From: Methanobrevibacter smithii ATCC 35061
GTDB taxonomy: Archaea > Methanobacteriota > Methanobacteria > Methanobacteriales > Methanobacteriaceae
DNA: 64,000 nucleotides
Assembly (NCBI RefSeq): GCF_000016525.1
Contig: NC_009515.1
Span: 894,501-958,500 of the forward strand
Direction of reading: 5' to 3'
Part shown: positions 1 to 8,397 of the stretch, one piece after another
Layout of the letters: each line of letters starts with the position of its first letter
How positions within the stretch are numbered: position 1 is the stretch's first letter
The notes under the pieces: model-generated
Databases searched by the model: none
What the model saw: the letters and a program-made list of their open reading frames with translations, nothing else
What the model was told of the DNA's origin: nothing
Made by a program: the position numbers and the translations under genes

Positions 1-492
1 CAAAGCTGTTGTTAAAATTGAAGATTTAGATACCATTTCACAAATGATTATTGCAGCTATACATTCATAATCCAAAACATTGTAAAGTCCTGCGATTGTT
101 AAAATAGCTACTAAAAATAAAGTTGCAACTCCACCAGCACCTACTGATGAATCTTTCATTACACTTATTTTTCTTTGGGGGTCACCATGAACCATGACTC
201 CATCTGCCATGTCCATTACACCATCCAAATGATTATATCCTGTTATTAACATTAAAAATGCATAAATAAGTGCTGCTGTGAAAAATGGATTTAAATGCAA
301 CACATCTGCACAAACTATTCCAAACACAGCTGCTAAAATACCTACAACTAAATGAATGAAAGGCCAGCACCAAACCAACCTTGTCATATATTCTATTGAA
401 GTATACTGTTTAACTGGAATAATAGTTGAAAAAGACAAAAGTCCTAACAGAGATTTGATTGGTGAAAATCTTTCATGTTCATTATTTTCCAT
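1..492 (-). CDS. cobS: Adenosylcobinamide-GDP ribazoletransferase (cobalamin synthase), N-terminal part; runs off the window
   Basis: CobS joins adenosylcobinamide-GDP to alpha-ribazole(-phosphate) in the membrane, the last assembly step of cobamides. The 164 visible residues start at ATG 492 and stay open to base 1, so the C-terminal part is missing. Visible: an N-terminal segment like FSTIIPV, several hydrophobic helices, and the family's acidic motif in NHLDGVMDMADG, followed by HGDPQRKISVMKDSSVGAGG, which is highly typical of CobS. It sits directly upstream of a CbiS/CobZ-like gene, only 7 bases away, in the same direction, which fits a nucleotide-loop assembly operon. Identification is by motif recognition and is strong. 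Confidence 0.93.
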   Translation of the reverse strand, partial: MENNEHERFSPIKSLLGLLSFSTIIPVKQYTSIEYMTRLVWCWPFIHLVVGILAAVFGIVCADVLHLNPFFTAALIYAFLMLITGYNHLDGVMDMADGVMVHGDPQRKISVMKDSSVGAGGVATLFLVAILTIAGLYNVLDYECIAAIIICEMVSKSSILTTAL

Positions 493-499
493 ATTTTAT

Positions 500-1600
500 C
501 TACTCCTCAAAAATTTTTGACATACATCCCGCAATTAAACCGGCAAATATGTCATCTACCATAGGTCCTAAACCACCAATAATTCCAGGTTTTGCTTCAT
601 CATAGCGTTTAAAGTTAAATGTTGCTTTAGTTCCCGCAATCTGATTAGAAATAGCTAATCCCAACACTTCATCAGTGTAGAGATATGCCGGATCATCACT
701 TACATCAACTTCCCTTATTCTTCCACCGGTAAAATCAGCTTCCGTCCTGATAGCTGCCATCAACAAAGCAATAACATTAATATCACATAATGATTTTAAG
801 ATTTGTGCCTCAAGTTTTTCTGAAATTTCTTCAGTAACTTCCACACCTGCAACAAGTGCCAATCCTGCTTCCACCAAATCCCCTAACAAAATACCTTCAG
901 ATACAAAGTAATCCAATATTCCAAAAGACAATTCAAGCTTTTCTATTGCGTCTTCACAGCTGATTATAACTGCTTCCTCAATTGAAGTAGCCAACTCTTC
1001 AAAAATCAGCTGGTCATCTTCATATTGATTATTTATAATATCCACACTGTTTTCATCAATTAAGCTAGTTTGAGCCACATTACAAAGCACTGCCAGAAAA
1101 TCATTTTTATTTAAAATATTTTCTATATGTAACGGTAGGCAAAGACCACGTAAAAACTCTGCTTTAGCTTTAACAACAGTTTTATAAATTTTTAACAACA
1201 TTCCAGGAGATAAAGTTTTATTAATATATAAAACATGATTTATATCAATTCTGGCATCTGCGAAACCTTTAGGAGAATTGGCTACTTTAAGATTTTCAGT
1301 GAAATCTTCAATAACCACATCATTAGCCATAAAAGTAAATAATGTTAAATCCCCATAAGTATTTGAAAAATAATCAATTGAATTAACTGCCTGTGCAATA
1401 TATGATCCTTCAGAATGGTTGAAAGCTTCTGCTTTTTTAGCAGTTTTCTCAAAATCATCTTTACTTTTTAAAATATTGACATTTTCAACAATGTCAATAC
1501 CATCACTAACAGTAAAGTCGCTAAATGCTAGAAAATAATCAGAATTATTAATACATATCCCATAATCTTTAGTGATAATATTCAAATTAGTATTTTCCAT
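500..1600 (-). CDS. cbiS: CbiS-like fusion: CbiZ-type adenosylcobinamide hydrolase domain plus CobZ/PgpA-type alpha-ribazole phosphatase domain
   Basis: The last ~150 of 366 residues match the PgpA/CobZ family: an all-helical phosphatase with the C-terminal signature [19 protein letters not shown]. CobZ dephosphorylates alpha-ribazole-5-phosphate or the cobamide phosphate. Residues ~1-190 resemble CbiZ, which removes the aminopropanol arm of adenosylcobinamide for salvage: the stretch [16 protein letters not shown] followed by a helix [10 protein letters not shown] corresponds to the family's conserved strand-helix. The glycine/threonine-rich TGTGTD-like motif before the last CbiZ strand is not visible ([12 protein letters not shown] instead), so the hydrolase half may be weak or inactive. 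It lies downstream of nothing else here and directly 5' of cobS in transcription order. The phosphatase assignment is stronger than the hydrolase one. Confidence 0.72.
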   Translation of the reverse strand: MENTNLNIITKDYGICINNSDYFLAFSDFTVSDGIDIVENVNILKSKDDFEKTAKKAEAFNHSEGSYIAQAVNSIDYFSNTYGDLTLFTFMANDVVIEDFTENLKVANSPKGFADARIDINHVLYINKTLSPGMLLKIYKTVVKAKAEFLRGLCLPLHIENILNKNDFLAVLCNVAQTSLIDENSVDIINNQYEDDQLIFEELATSIEEAVIISCEDAIEKLELSFGILDYFVSEGILLGDLVEAGLALVAGVEVTEEISEKLEAQILKSLCDINVIALLMAAIRTEADFTGGRIREVDVSDDPAYLYTDEVLGLAISNQIAGTKATFNFKRYDEAKPGIIGGLGPMVDDIFAGLIAGCMSKIFEE

Positions 1601-1701
1601 GATTTAACCTGTTATTATTTATATGTAGTATATGGTATATAGTAATTCTTAATATAAATTTTTTAATAATGAAAATAAATAAGAAATATAGGGGAAAAAT
1701 C

Positions 1702-2883
1702 ATGACACTTATTATCGACCCACAAACCGGAGGAATAGCTGGAAATATGATTATAGGTGCTTTAGTTGATTTGGGAGCCAATCCTAAAGAACTTAAAGAA
1801 ATTATGGAATCAGTTACCTCCCAATTTGGAAAAGTGAAAGTGAGCTTTAATAAAGTAAACAAATGCGGAATTGATTCAACTTACTGTAATGTAGAATTAC
1901 TAAGTGAAAATAAACACATCCACTATAAAGATTTAATATCCAAAATTGACAATTTGGAACTGGATGAAAAAGTAAAGGAAACTTCTAAAAATATTTTTAA
2001 AAGAATAGCTATTGCAGAATCAAAAGTTCATGGTGAAAGCTTAGATGAAATTCATTTTCATGAAGTTGGATCAAGTGATGCAGTAGCAGATGTTATCGGA
2101 TCAGTTTATGGATTCTACAGTTTAAATTTAGACAAAGAAGAAGTAATCGGACTGCCTGTAGCTTTAGGCGGTGGCCGAATTAAAACAACACACGGAATAT
2201 TGCCTGTTCCAGCACCTGCAGTGCTGGAAATTCTAAAAGATATAAACTGTATCGGAGGACCTGTTGAGAGTGAACTGGCTACACCTACAGGCTGTGCAAT
2301 TTATGCTGAACTATGCAGTGAATTTAAAAAATTTATTCCACAATGTAAAACCTCAAAAATAGCTTATGGTGCAGGAAAAAAAGATTTTGATTTCCCTAAT
2401 GTATTAAGAATAATTAAAACTAAAGAAATAACTGAAAGCGATAGGATAGATGTTATTGAAACAAATATTGACCATTTAACCGGTGAAGAAATAGGTTATT
2501 TATTTGACAAATTACTTGACGAAGGAGCCTCTGACGTGTCAGTTACTCCAATTATAATGAAGAAAAACAGACAGGGAAGCCTTTTAAAAGTAATAGCTAA
2601 CCGCAGCAAAAGAAATCATTTAATTGATGTGATGTTTAAAGAAATAGGTACATTAGGTATTAGAATATCTCCAAATTTACATAGAGGAATAGCTAAAAGA
2701 GAATTCATTAAAAAATCCGTTGAAATTAACGGAAACATCTTTGATGTAACCTTTAAGGTTGCATATGTAAACGGAGAAATTATTTCCGGCAGACCGGAGT
2801 ATGAAGATTTGTTAAAAATAGCCAATAAAACAGATATACCTTTAATAGAAGTAAAAAAAATAGTAGGGAATTATGATGACTAA
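1702..2883 (+). CDS. larC: Nickel pincer cofactor insertion protein LarC
   Basis: LarC inserts nickel into pyridinium-3,5-bisthiocarboxylic acid mononucleotide, the last step of the nickel-pincer cofactor known from lactate racemase. The protein (394 residues from this start) opens with the family's DPQTGGIAGNMIIGAL, then has IHFHEVGSSDAVADVIGS, VALGGGRIKTTHGILPVPAPA and ESELATPTGCAI, all classic LarC signatures. An upstream in-frame ATG at 1669 exists, but the SD-like AGGGGA at 1690-1695 and family length both favour 1702. The stop overlaps the start of queC, so the two are co-transcribed. No larA, larB or larE is visible in this window; LarC in methanogens probably serves another nickel-pincer enzyme. 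Confidence 0.9.
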   Translation: MTLIIDPQTGGIAGNMIIGALVDLGANPKELKEIMESVTSQFGKVKVSFNKVNKCGIDSTYCNVELLSENKHIHYKDLISKIDNLELDEKVKETSKNIFKRIAIAESKVHGESLDEIHFHEVGSSDAVADVIGSVYGFYSLNLDKEEVIGLPVALGGGRIKTTHGILPVPAPAVLEILKDINCIGGPVESELATPTGCAIYAELCSEFKKFIPQCKTSKIAYGAGKKDFDFPNVLRIIKTKEITESDRIDVIETNIDHLTGEEIGYLFDKLLDEGASDVSVTPIIMKKNRQGSLLKVIANRSKRNHLIDVMFKEIGTLGIRISPNLHRGIAKREFIKKSVEINGNIFDVTFKVAYVNGEIISGRPEYEDLLKIANKTDIPLIEVKKIVGNYDD

Positions 2884-3556
2884 AAAAGCAATAACAGTTT
2901 TATCTGGAGGACTGGACTCCTGTGTAGCAACATGTGTTTATGCCGAAGACTATGAAATTCATGGAATAACTTTCAATTACGGTCAGAAAAGTTTTAAACA
3001 GGAATTGAAAGCATCCGAAGAAATCTGTAAAAAAATGGGTTTTACCCACGAAGTTATTGACTTGCCTTGGCTTAATAAAATAAGCAATTCATCACTTACA
3101 AGTGATAATGAAATTCCAACTTTAACCCATGAAGAATTGGATGATTTAGACATATGTGAAGACACAGCAAGCAGCGTTTGGGTTCCGGGAAGAAATATTG
3201 TATTTACATCCATAGCCACATCATATGCTGAAAGTATAGGTGCTGAAATAATAATTGTTGGATGGGACAAAGAAGAAGCTGCAACATTTCCAGACAACTC
3301 CAAAGAATTTTTAGAAAGTTTCAACAATATGCTAAATGTGGGATCACCGCAAAATATTGAAATTAAAGCACCTGCCATTGACTTGAACAAAGATGAAATT
3401 GTAAAACTAGGAGATGAAATTAAAGCTCCTATGGAATTAAGTTATTCCTGCTATACAGGACATGAAAAACATTGCGGTGTTTGTGAAAGCTGCATGAGAA
3501 GAAAAAGAGCTTTTAAGTTAGCCGACGTTAAAGATCCAAGTGAGTACAATGAATAG
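2876..3556 (+). CDS. queC: 7-cyano-7-deazaguanine synthase QueC
   Basis: QueC converts 7-carboxy-7-deazaguanine to preQ0 with ATP and ammonia; in archaea preQ0 feeds archaeosine in tRNA. Visible: the N-type ATP pyrophosphatase loop LSGGLDSCVA near the N terminus, GWDKEEAATFPDNS in the middle, and the C-terminal zinc site with CGVCESCMRRKRAF. About 226 residues, normal for the family. Two adjacent ATGs (2873, 2876) are possible; 2876 gives better spacing from the AGGGA upstream. It overlaps the larC stop and the next HD-domain gene overlaps its own stop, so the three genes form one tightly packed operon. Confidence 0.95.
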   Translation: MTKKAITVLSGGLDSCVATCVYAEDYEIHGITFNYGQKSFKQELKASEEICKKMGFTHEVIDLPWLNKISNSSLTSDNEIPTLTHEELDDLDICEDTASSVWVPGRNIVFTSIATSYAESIGAEIIIVGWDKEEAATFPDNSKEFLESFNNMLNVGSPQNIEIKAPAIDLNKDEIVKLGDEIKAPMELSYSCYTGHEKHCGVCESCMRRKRAFKLADVKDPSEYNE

Positions 3557-4040
3557 AATAGCACCATTAATTCAAAAAATGATTGCATATAATCATGGAG
3601 ATGCAAAAAGAATAAGCCATGCACTTAAAGTCCACAATTATGCAAAAACAATAGCTATTTTGGAAAAAGTTAATGAATATGATTTATTTAATTTGGAAAG
3701 TGCTGCTATTTTACATGATATTGGAATTAAAGTTTGTGAGAAAAAATATAATTCAACTGAAGGAAAATTACAGGAAAAAGAAGGGCATGCAGTTGCAAGA
3801 GAAATATTGGAAAACCTGGATTATAAAAACATCAATAGGATACTGTTTTTAATAGGACACCACCACACATACATTAATGTTTCAGGGCTAGATTACCAAA
3901 TACTAATTGAAGCTGACTTATTAGTTAATTTTGAAGAAGAAAACACTTCCAAGGAAGATATAAAAAAGGTTTATGAAAATATTTTTAAAACAAAAACAGG
4001 AAAAGAATTTTGCAGAGAGATATTTGATATTTCTCCCTAA
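3549..4040 (+). CDS. HD-domain metal-dependent phosphohydrolase
   Basis: About 163 residues forming a compact HD domain: the first His in RISHALKVHNYAK, the HD dyad in AAILHDIGIK, and a further HHH cluster in IGHHHTYINVSG with a late Asp in EADLLVNF. This is the metal site of HD hydrolases acting on phosphate esters or nucleotides; the substrate cannot be told. A GTG at 3540 is in frame, but ATG 3549 gives the conventional start. It overlaps the queC stop by 8 bases, so it is translationally linked to the preQ0 gene. It overlaps the convergent gene at 4037-4402 by four bases. Confidence 0.8.
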   Translation: MNRIAPLIQKMIAYNHGDAKRISHALKVHNYAKTIAILEKVNEYDLFNLESAAILHDIGIKVCEKKYNSTEGKLQEKEGHAVAREILENLDYKNINRILFLIGHHHTYINVSGLDYQILIEADLLVNFEEENTSKEDIKKVYENIFKTKTGKEFCREIFDISP

Positions 4041-4402
4041 ATTGTATGGATGTCGAAAGTAAATCCGTCTGGCTTTTGAGGAAGTTTTGTAGTGGTATTC
4101 ACACTAAAATCTTTAAAACTGTCACCAGTTACTACTGTATCATTAGTTCCAATTAATTTACCGTCCTTATAGAATGCCAATGTAACTTTTAAAACATCAT
4201 AGCTTCCGCCATCATTGGAAGCAAAATTCTGAAACACACTGCATTCCTGTGTTGTATCATTCCAATCTATTTGAGAATCTCCAACAAGGTTAAAATTACC
4301 ATTAATTATTATTTTATCATTATCATAATTTATAATTGCAAATACTGCAACAATTAAAATTACGGCAGCTATTGCAATTCCCACAATTAACCTCTTATCC
4401 AA
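4037..4402 (-). CDS. Small membrane-anchored extracytoplasmic protein, function unknown
   Basis: A 121-residue protein with one strong N-terminal hydrophobic helix (about residues 5-24, IVGIAIAAVILIVAVFAII) preceded by MDKR, so it is probably an uncleaved signal anchor with the rest outside. The outer part is beta-rich with NDT sequons (WNDTTQ, TNDTVV) that could be N-glycosylated. Its strand pattern (DVLKVTLAFYKDGKLIGT) suggests a small Ig-like or FxLYD-like sandwich of the kind seen in many archaeal surface proteins, but I recognise no named family. It is convergent with the HD gene with a 4-base overlap. Confidence 0.7.
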   Translation of the reverse strand: MDKRLIVGIAIAAVILIVAVFAIINYDNDKIIINGNFNLVGDSQIDWNDTTQECSVFQNFASNDGGSYDVLKVTLAFYKDGKLIGTNDTVVTGDSFKDFSVNTTTKLPQKPDGFTFDIHTI

Positions 4403-4492
4403 AACACATCATCAAATAAGATTATTTCTCATTAAGTATATAAATATTCTTATTTAGTGAACTTATAAAAGAAAAAAAATTAAATGGTTATC

Positions 4493-6202
4493 CTATTCAA
4501 TAACCATTAGAATATCACCGGAATTAACTGCATCTCCAGCTTCTACAAAGATTTCTTTTACAACACCGTCTTCTTCAGCCTGAATATCATTTTCCATTTT
4601 CATAGCTTCAATGACCGCCACAGTTGATCCTTTAGTTACTTTATCCCCAACATTTACGGTAAGTTTAATAACCATACCCTGCATAGTTGAAATTAATCCA
4701 CCTTCAACAGGAGTGAATGGTCCTTTTTCAGTTTCTTCAACTTCCATAAATCCGGTAGGCATGATTTTAACTTCATATACGTCTCCGTCAACTTCAACAT
4801 TATATTGAGTTGGAATTCCAATTTCATTATCGCTTGGAAGAGCAACACTTTTAAGTTCTTCTTCAACTGCTTCTCCTTTAAGGAATTTTGGAGCGATTGA
4901 TGGATATAAGGCATAAGTAAGTGCATCTTCATCAGATTTGACAAAACCTTTTTGTTCCCCTTCTGTTTTATATTTGTCAAATTCATCTTCAAGTAAATCT
5001 GCAGGCCTGCAGGTAATAACTTCTTCATCACCAATAATTTTATTAGCTATTTTAGCATTAACTGGTGCAGGAGGTTTACCATAGAAACCTTTCATATATT
5101 CTTTTACTTCATTGGAAACTGTTTTGTACCTTTCTCCACCTAATACATTCATTACAGCCTGGATACCTACAATTTGACTAGTTGGAGTTACAAGAGGTGG
5201 GTAACCCATGTCTTTTCTTACACGAGGCATTTCATCAAGTACATCATTATATCTATCTAAAGCATTTTGTTCTTTAAGCTGTGAAATTAAGTTTGAAAGC
5301 ATTCCTCCAGGGATTTGATACATTAAAACATCAGTATCAATACTTTCAGCAATAGGATCAATTAAAGCCAAATATTTTTCTTTAATTTGATCAAAGTATT
5401 TCTTAATAGCGGTTAATGATTTTAAATCCAATTCAGTATCATAAGGAGTTCCCTGTAATGCAGCAACCATACTTTCAGTAGGCGGCTGGCTTGTTCCTCC
5501 GGAAAGTGGGGAAATAGCTGTGTCTAAAACATCTACACCTGCCTGACAAGCTGCATAATAACTGATTTGAGTCATTCCACTAGTACAGTGACAATGCAAA
5601 TCAACCAATAAATCAGTTTCTTCTTTTAATCTGCTTACTAATTCATAAGCTGCTGAAGGAGTTATTAAACCAGCCATATCTTTAATAGATACTGAATCAC
5701 AGTCAAGAGCTTCAAGTTCTTTAGCTAAATCCACAAAATCATCTAAAGTATGAACAGGACTTAAAGTATAACTTATAGTCCCTTGTACATGAGCTCCTTG
5801 ATCTTTAGCAACTTTAATTGTTTGTTTCATGTTACGAACATCATTTAAAGCATCAAAAACTCTAAATATGTCAACACCATTTTCATAGGATTTTTCTACA
5901 AATTTTGTAACAATGTCATCAGGATAATGTTTATATCCTACTAAATTTTGTCCCCTAATTAACATCTGAATTGGAGTTTTAGTAAATTCAGATTTTAAGC
6001 TTCTTAACCTTTCCCATGGGTCTTCGTTTAAATATCTTATACATGTATCAAAAGTAGCTCCACCCCATGCTTCAACAGAGAAAAAACCTATTTTATCCAT
6101 TTCTTCAGCAATAGGAATCATATCCCTGGTTCTCATCCTAGTTGCAAGTAAGGATTGGTGAGCATCACGAAGTGCAGTTTCGGTAAATCTTACTTTAGTC
6201 AT
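4493..6202 (-). CDS. pycB: Pyruvate carboxylase subunit B (carboxyltransferase plus biotin carrier)
   Basis: PycB transfers CO2 from carboxybiotin to pyruvate, making oxaloacetate for the incomplete reductive TCA pathway of methanogens. Residues 1-~300 are the TIM-barrel carboxyltransferase (FTETALRDAHQSLLATRMR, GGATFDTCIRYLNEDPWERL, HCHCTSGM metal-site region), then the conserved carboxylase domain, and a C-terminal biotinyl domain with EAMKMEND, whose Lys is biotinylated. Length 569 is right for PycB. SD GAGGTG lies just upstream of ATG 6202. The biotin carboxylase partner PycA is not in this window; separate pycA and pycB loci are known in Methanothermobacter. Confidence 0.96.
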   Translation of the reverse strand: MTKVRFTETALRDAHQSLLATRMRTRDMIPIAEEMDKIGFFSVEAWGGATFDTCIRYLNEDPWERLRSLKSEFTKTPIQMLIRGQNLVGYKHYPDDIVTKFVEKSYENGVDIFRVFDALNDVRNMKQTIKVAKDQGAHVQGTISYTLSPVHTLDDFVDLAKELEALDCDSVSIKDMAGLITPSAAYELVSRLKEETDLLVDLHCHCTSGMTQISYYAACQAGVDVLDTAISPLSGGTSQPPTESMVAALQGTPYDTELDLKSLTAIKKYFDQIKEKYLALIDPIAESIDTDVLMYQIPGGMLSNLISQLKEQNALDRYNDVLDEMPRVRKDMGYPPLVTPTSQIVGIQAVMNVLGGERYKTVSNEVKEYMKGFYGKPPAPVNAKIANKIIGDEEVITCRPADLLEDEFDKYKTEGEQKGFVKSDEDALTYALYPSIAPKFLKGEAVEEELKSVALPSDNEIGIPTQYNVEVDGDVYEVKIMPTGFMEVEETEKGPFTPVEGGLISTMQGMVIKLTVNVGDKVTKGSTVAVIEAMKMENDIQAEEDGVVKEIFVEAGDAVNSGDILMVIE

Positions 6203-6330
6203 AGATTAACACCTCTCATTAATTGTTTTTTATAAATCGATAAGTAGAATAAATTATACCAAATATTATATATTATTTTAACTAGTATTAATATGTTTGT
6301 TTAAAAATATAAAAAAAAGAAAATGAAAAA

Positions 6331-7425
6331 TTATCTTTCCAAATCGCCAGAAATAAATTTTTCAACATTTTCATAAGCTTCATCATCAGTAACTTGGACT
6401 GGAGGATGTTTCATTACATAAGAAGAAATTGAAGTTAACTGACCGCCAATACCCCTTTCTAAACCAAGCTTACAGCATCTAACAGCATCAATAACACATC
6501 CTGCAGAGTTTGGAGAGTCTTCAACACTTAATCTAAGTTCAATATTCATTGGAACATCACCAAAAGTACGACCTTCCATCCTAAGGAAACATAACTTGTT
6601 ATCATCCTGCCATGGAACATAATCACTAGGCCCAATATGAATATCCCTGTCATCCATTCTTTCAGCTACAACAGCCTGGACAGCTTCAGTTTTAGATTCT
6701 TTTTTAGAGTCTAATCTGTCCCTGTTAAGCATGTTTAAAAAGTCAGTGTTTCCGCCTGTGTTAATCTGATAAGTCCTGTCCAGCTTAACTCCTCTATCTT
6801 TAAATAAATTAGCTAATGTTCTGTGAGTTATTGTAGCTCCAATTTGTGCCTTAATATCATCCCCAACAATAGGAATTCCTTTTTGTCTGAATTTAGCATC
6901 CCACTCACTATCACTTACAATAAAAACAGGCATACAATTCACATAAGCAATTCCCGCATCAAGAGCACATTGTGCATAGAACCTTGCTGCCTTTTCAGAT
7001 CCAACTGGCAAATAATTCACTAAAATTTCAGCACCGCTTTTCTTTAAAACTTCAACAACATCAACTGGTTCTTCATCACTAACAACAAAAGTGTAATCAT
7101 CGTCATAATTAGACATATGTGGTGCAACACCATCCAAAACATGCCCCATACTTACGCAAACATCATATTTTGGGATTTCTTCTTGAAAAATAGTTGTACA
7201 ATTTGGTTTTGCAAAAATAGCTTCATCAATGCTCTTACCTACTTTTCTAGCATCAATATCAAAAGCTGCAACAACATCAATATCTGAAGGTGAATATCCT
7301 CCGATATCCCAATGCATCAATCCTATTGCATCATCAGGATTTTTTCCATCATAATAATGTATTCCTTGAATAAGGGAACTTGCACAATTCCCCATTCCCA
7401 CAATTGCTATTTTAATTTTATTCAC
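6331..7425 (-). CDS. ino1: Inositol-3-phosphate synthase, archaeal type
   Basis: Converts glucose-6-phosphate to 1L-myo-inositol-1-phosphate with NAD, which in Methanobrevibacter feeds inositol-containing ether lipids. Visible: the Rossmann motif VGMGNCASSLIQG near the N terminus, VNYLPVGSEKAARFYA, CMPVFIVSD, GDDIKAQIGATITHR and TGGNTDFLNM, which are core motifs of the family; length 364 fits the prokaryotic type. The start is GTG at 7425, with GGTG upstream. A T-rich run on the coding strand follows the stop, probably the terminator. It diverges from the prenyltransferase gene at 7520, so two ether-lipid genes share this intergenic region. Confidence 0.94.
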   Translation of the reverse strand: MNKIKIAIVGMGNCASSLIQGIHYYDGKNPDDAIGLMHWDIGGYSPSDIDVVAAFDIDARKVGKSIDEAIFAKPNCTTIFQEEIPKYDVCVSMGHVLDGVAPHMSNYDDDYTFVVSDEEPVDVVEVLKKSGAEILVNYLPVGSEKAARFYAQCALDAGIAYVNCMPVFIVSDSEWDAKFRQKGIPIVGDDIKAQIGATITHRTLANLFKDRGVKLDRTYQINTGGNTDFLNMLNRDRLDSKKESKTEAVQAVVAERMDDRDIHIGPSDYVPWQDDNKLCFLRMEGRTFGDVPMNIELRLSVEDSPNSAGCVIDAVRCCKLGLERGIGGQLTSISSYVMKHPPVQVTDDEAYENVEKFISGDLER

Positions 7426-7519
7426 AATAACACCAGCCTATTTTAATTAACCATAAATATTAATATAGTTATTTTACCTTAATATAGTTTATAAAAGTAT
7501 TTATTAAAGAGGAAAAATT

Positions 7520-8371
7520 ATGAATCCATATGTTGAAATAATCCGCCCAGGAAATGTAATAATGGCAATAATAGCAGTTATTTTAGTAGCTATTCTTGCA
7601 AAAAGTGTTGATATTCCCATAATATTAGCCATGTTAGCTGTATTTTTTGCTATGAGTGCTGGAAATGTAATTAACGATTATTTTGACTATAAAATAGATT
7701 TAATCAACAAACCTCAAAGACCCATCCCTTCAGGAAGAATTTCACTTGACAATGCAAAAAACTATGCATATCTTTTATTTATTCTTGCGGCAATTGTTGG
7801 GTTTTTAATATCCTGTTTGGTAGACACATGGATTCCCTGCACAATAGTAATCTTTTCAGACATTATACTTTACCTCTATGCATATAAATTAAAATCCACA
7901 CCACTAATAGGTAATTTAACTGTCGGATTCATGACAGGATTATGCTTTATATTTGCAGGATACACCTTTAATGAAGGATTGATAATTTATGAATCATATT
8001 TGCTTGCATTTTTCGCACTGATAATGACTACTGCCCGTGAAATAACAAAAGATATTGAAGATATGGAAGGGGACATGGCAGAAGGAGCCAAAACATTTCC
8101 AATATTATACGGTCCAAAAATATCTGCAATTATTGCAATTAGCCTAATAATCATCGATTGTGCATTATGTCCTCTGCTCTATATTTATCATATTTTTAAC
8201 ATCAATTATCTGATTGTTGTAAGTATAGCTGTGTTAATATTCCTTTATGGAGCTGTATTACTTAGAAATCAGGATTCAAAAACAGCAAATAAAGTTTCAA
8301 AATACTTAAAAACCGGAATGCTAATTGCATTTATTGCATTTGCTATTGGAACATTTACAATAACTTTTTAA
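7520..8371 (+). CDS. Geranylgeranylglycerol-phosphate geranylgeranyltransferase (UbiA family)
   Basis: A 283-residue polytopic membrane prenyltransferase that adds the second geranylgeranyl chain to GGGP, giving digeranylgeranylglyceryl phosphate, the core archaeal lipid precursor. It shows both Asp-rich UbiA motifs: NDYFDYKIDLINKPQRPIPSG at about residues 56-76 and DIEDMEGDMAEGAKTFP at about 183-199, with roughly eight hydrophobic helices. The NKPxRPIPSG form is the one seen in archaeal DGGGP synthases. SD AGAGGAAA precedes ATG 7520. Divergent from ino1 and followed 26 bases later by a membrane glycosyltransferase. Confidence 0.9.
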   Translation: MNPYVEIIRPGNVIMAIIAVILVAILAKSVDIPIILAMLAVFFAMSAGNVINDYFDYKIDLINKPQRPIPSGRISLDNAKNYAYLLFILAAIVGFLISCLVDTWIPCTIVIFSDIILYLYAYKLKSTPLIGNLTVGFMTGLCFIFAGYTFNEGLIIYESYLLAFFALIMTTAREITKDIEDMEGDMAEGAKTFPILYGPKISAIIAISLIIIDCALCPLLYIYHIFNINYLIVVSIAVLIFLYGAVLLRNQDSKTANKVSKYLKTGMLIAFIAFAIGTFTITF

Positions 8372-8397
8372 AAAATAAATTATAAAAAAATTATTTA

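Noticed and set aside
1669-1701. Upstream ATG 1669 as larC start
   Set aside because: Adds a non-conserved MKINKKYRGKI that includes the SD for ATG 1702; the family starts at the latter.
2983-3390. Long open frame antisense to queC
   Set aside because: Lies wholly inside a well-identified gene on the other strand and its translation has no recognisable domain.
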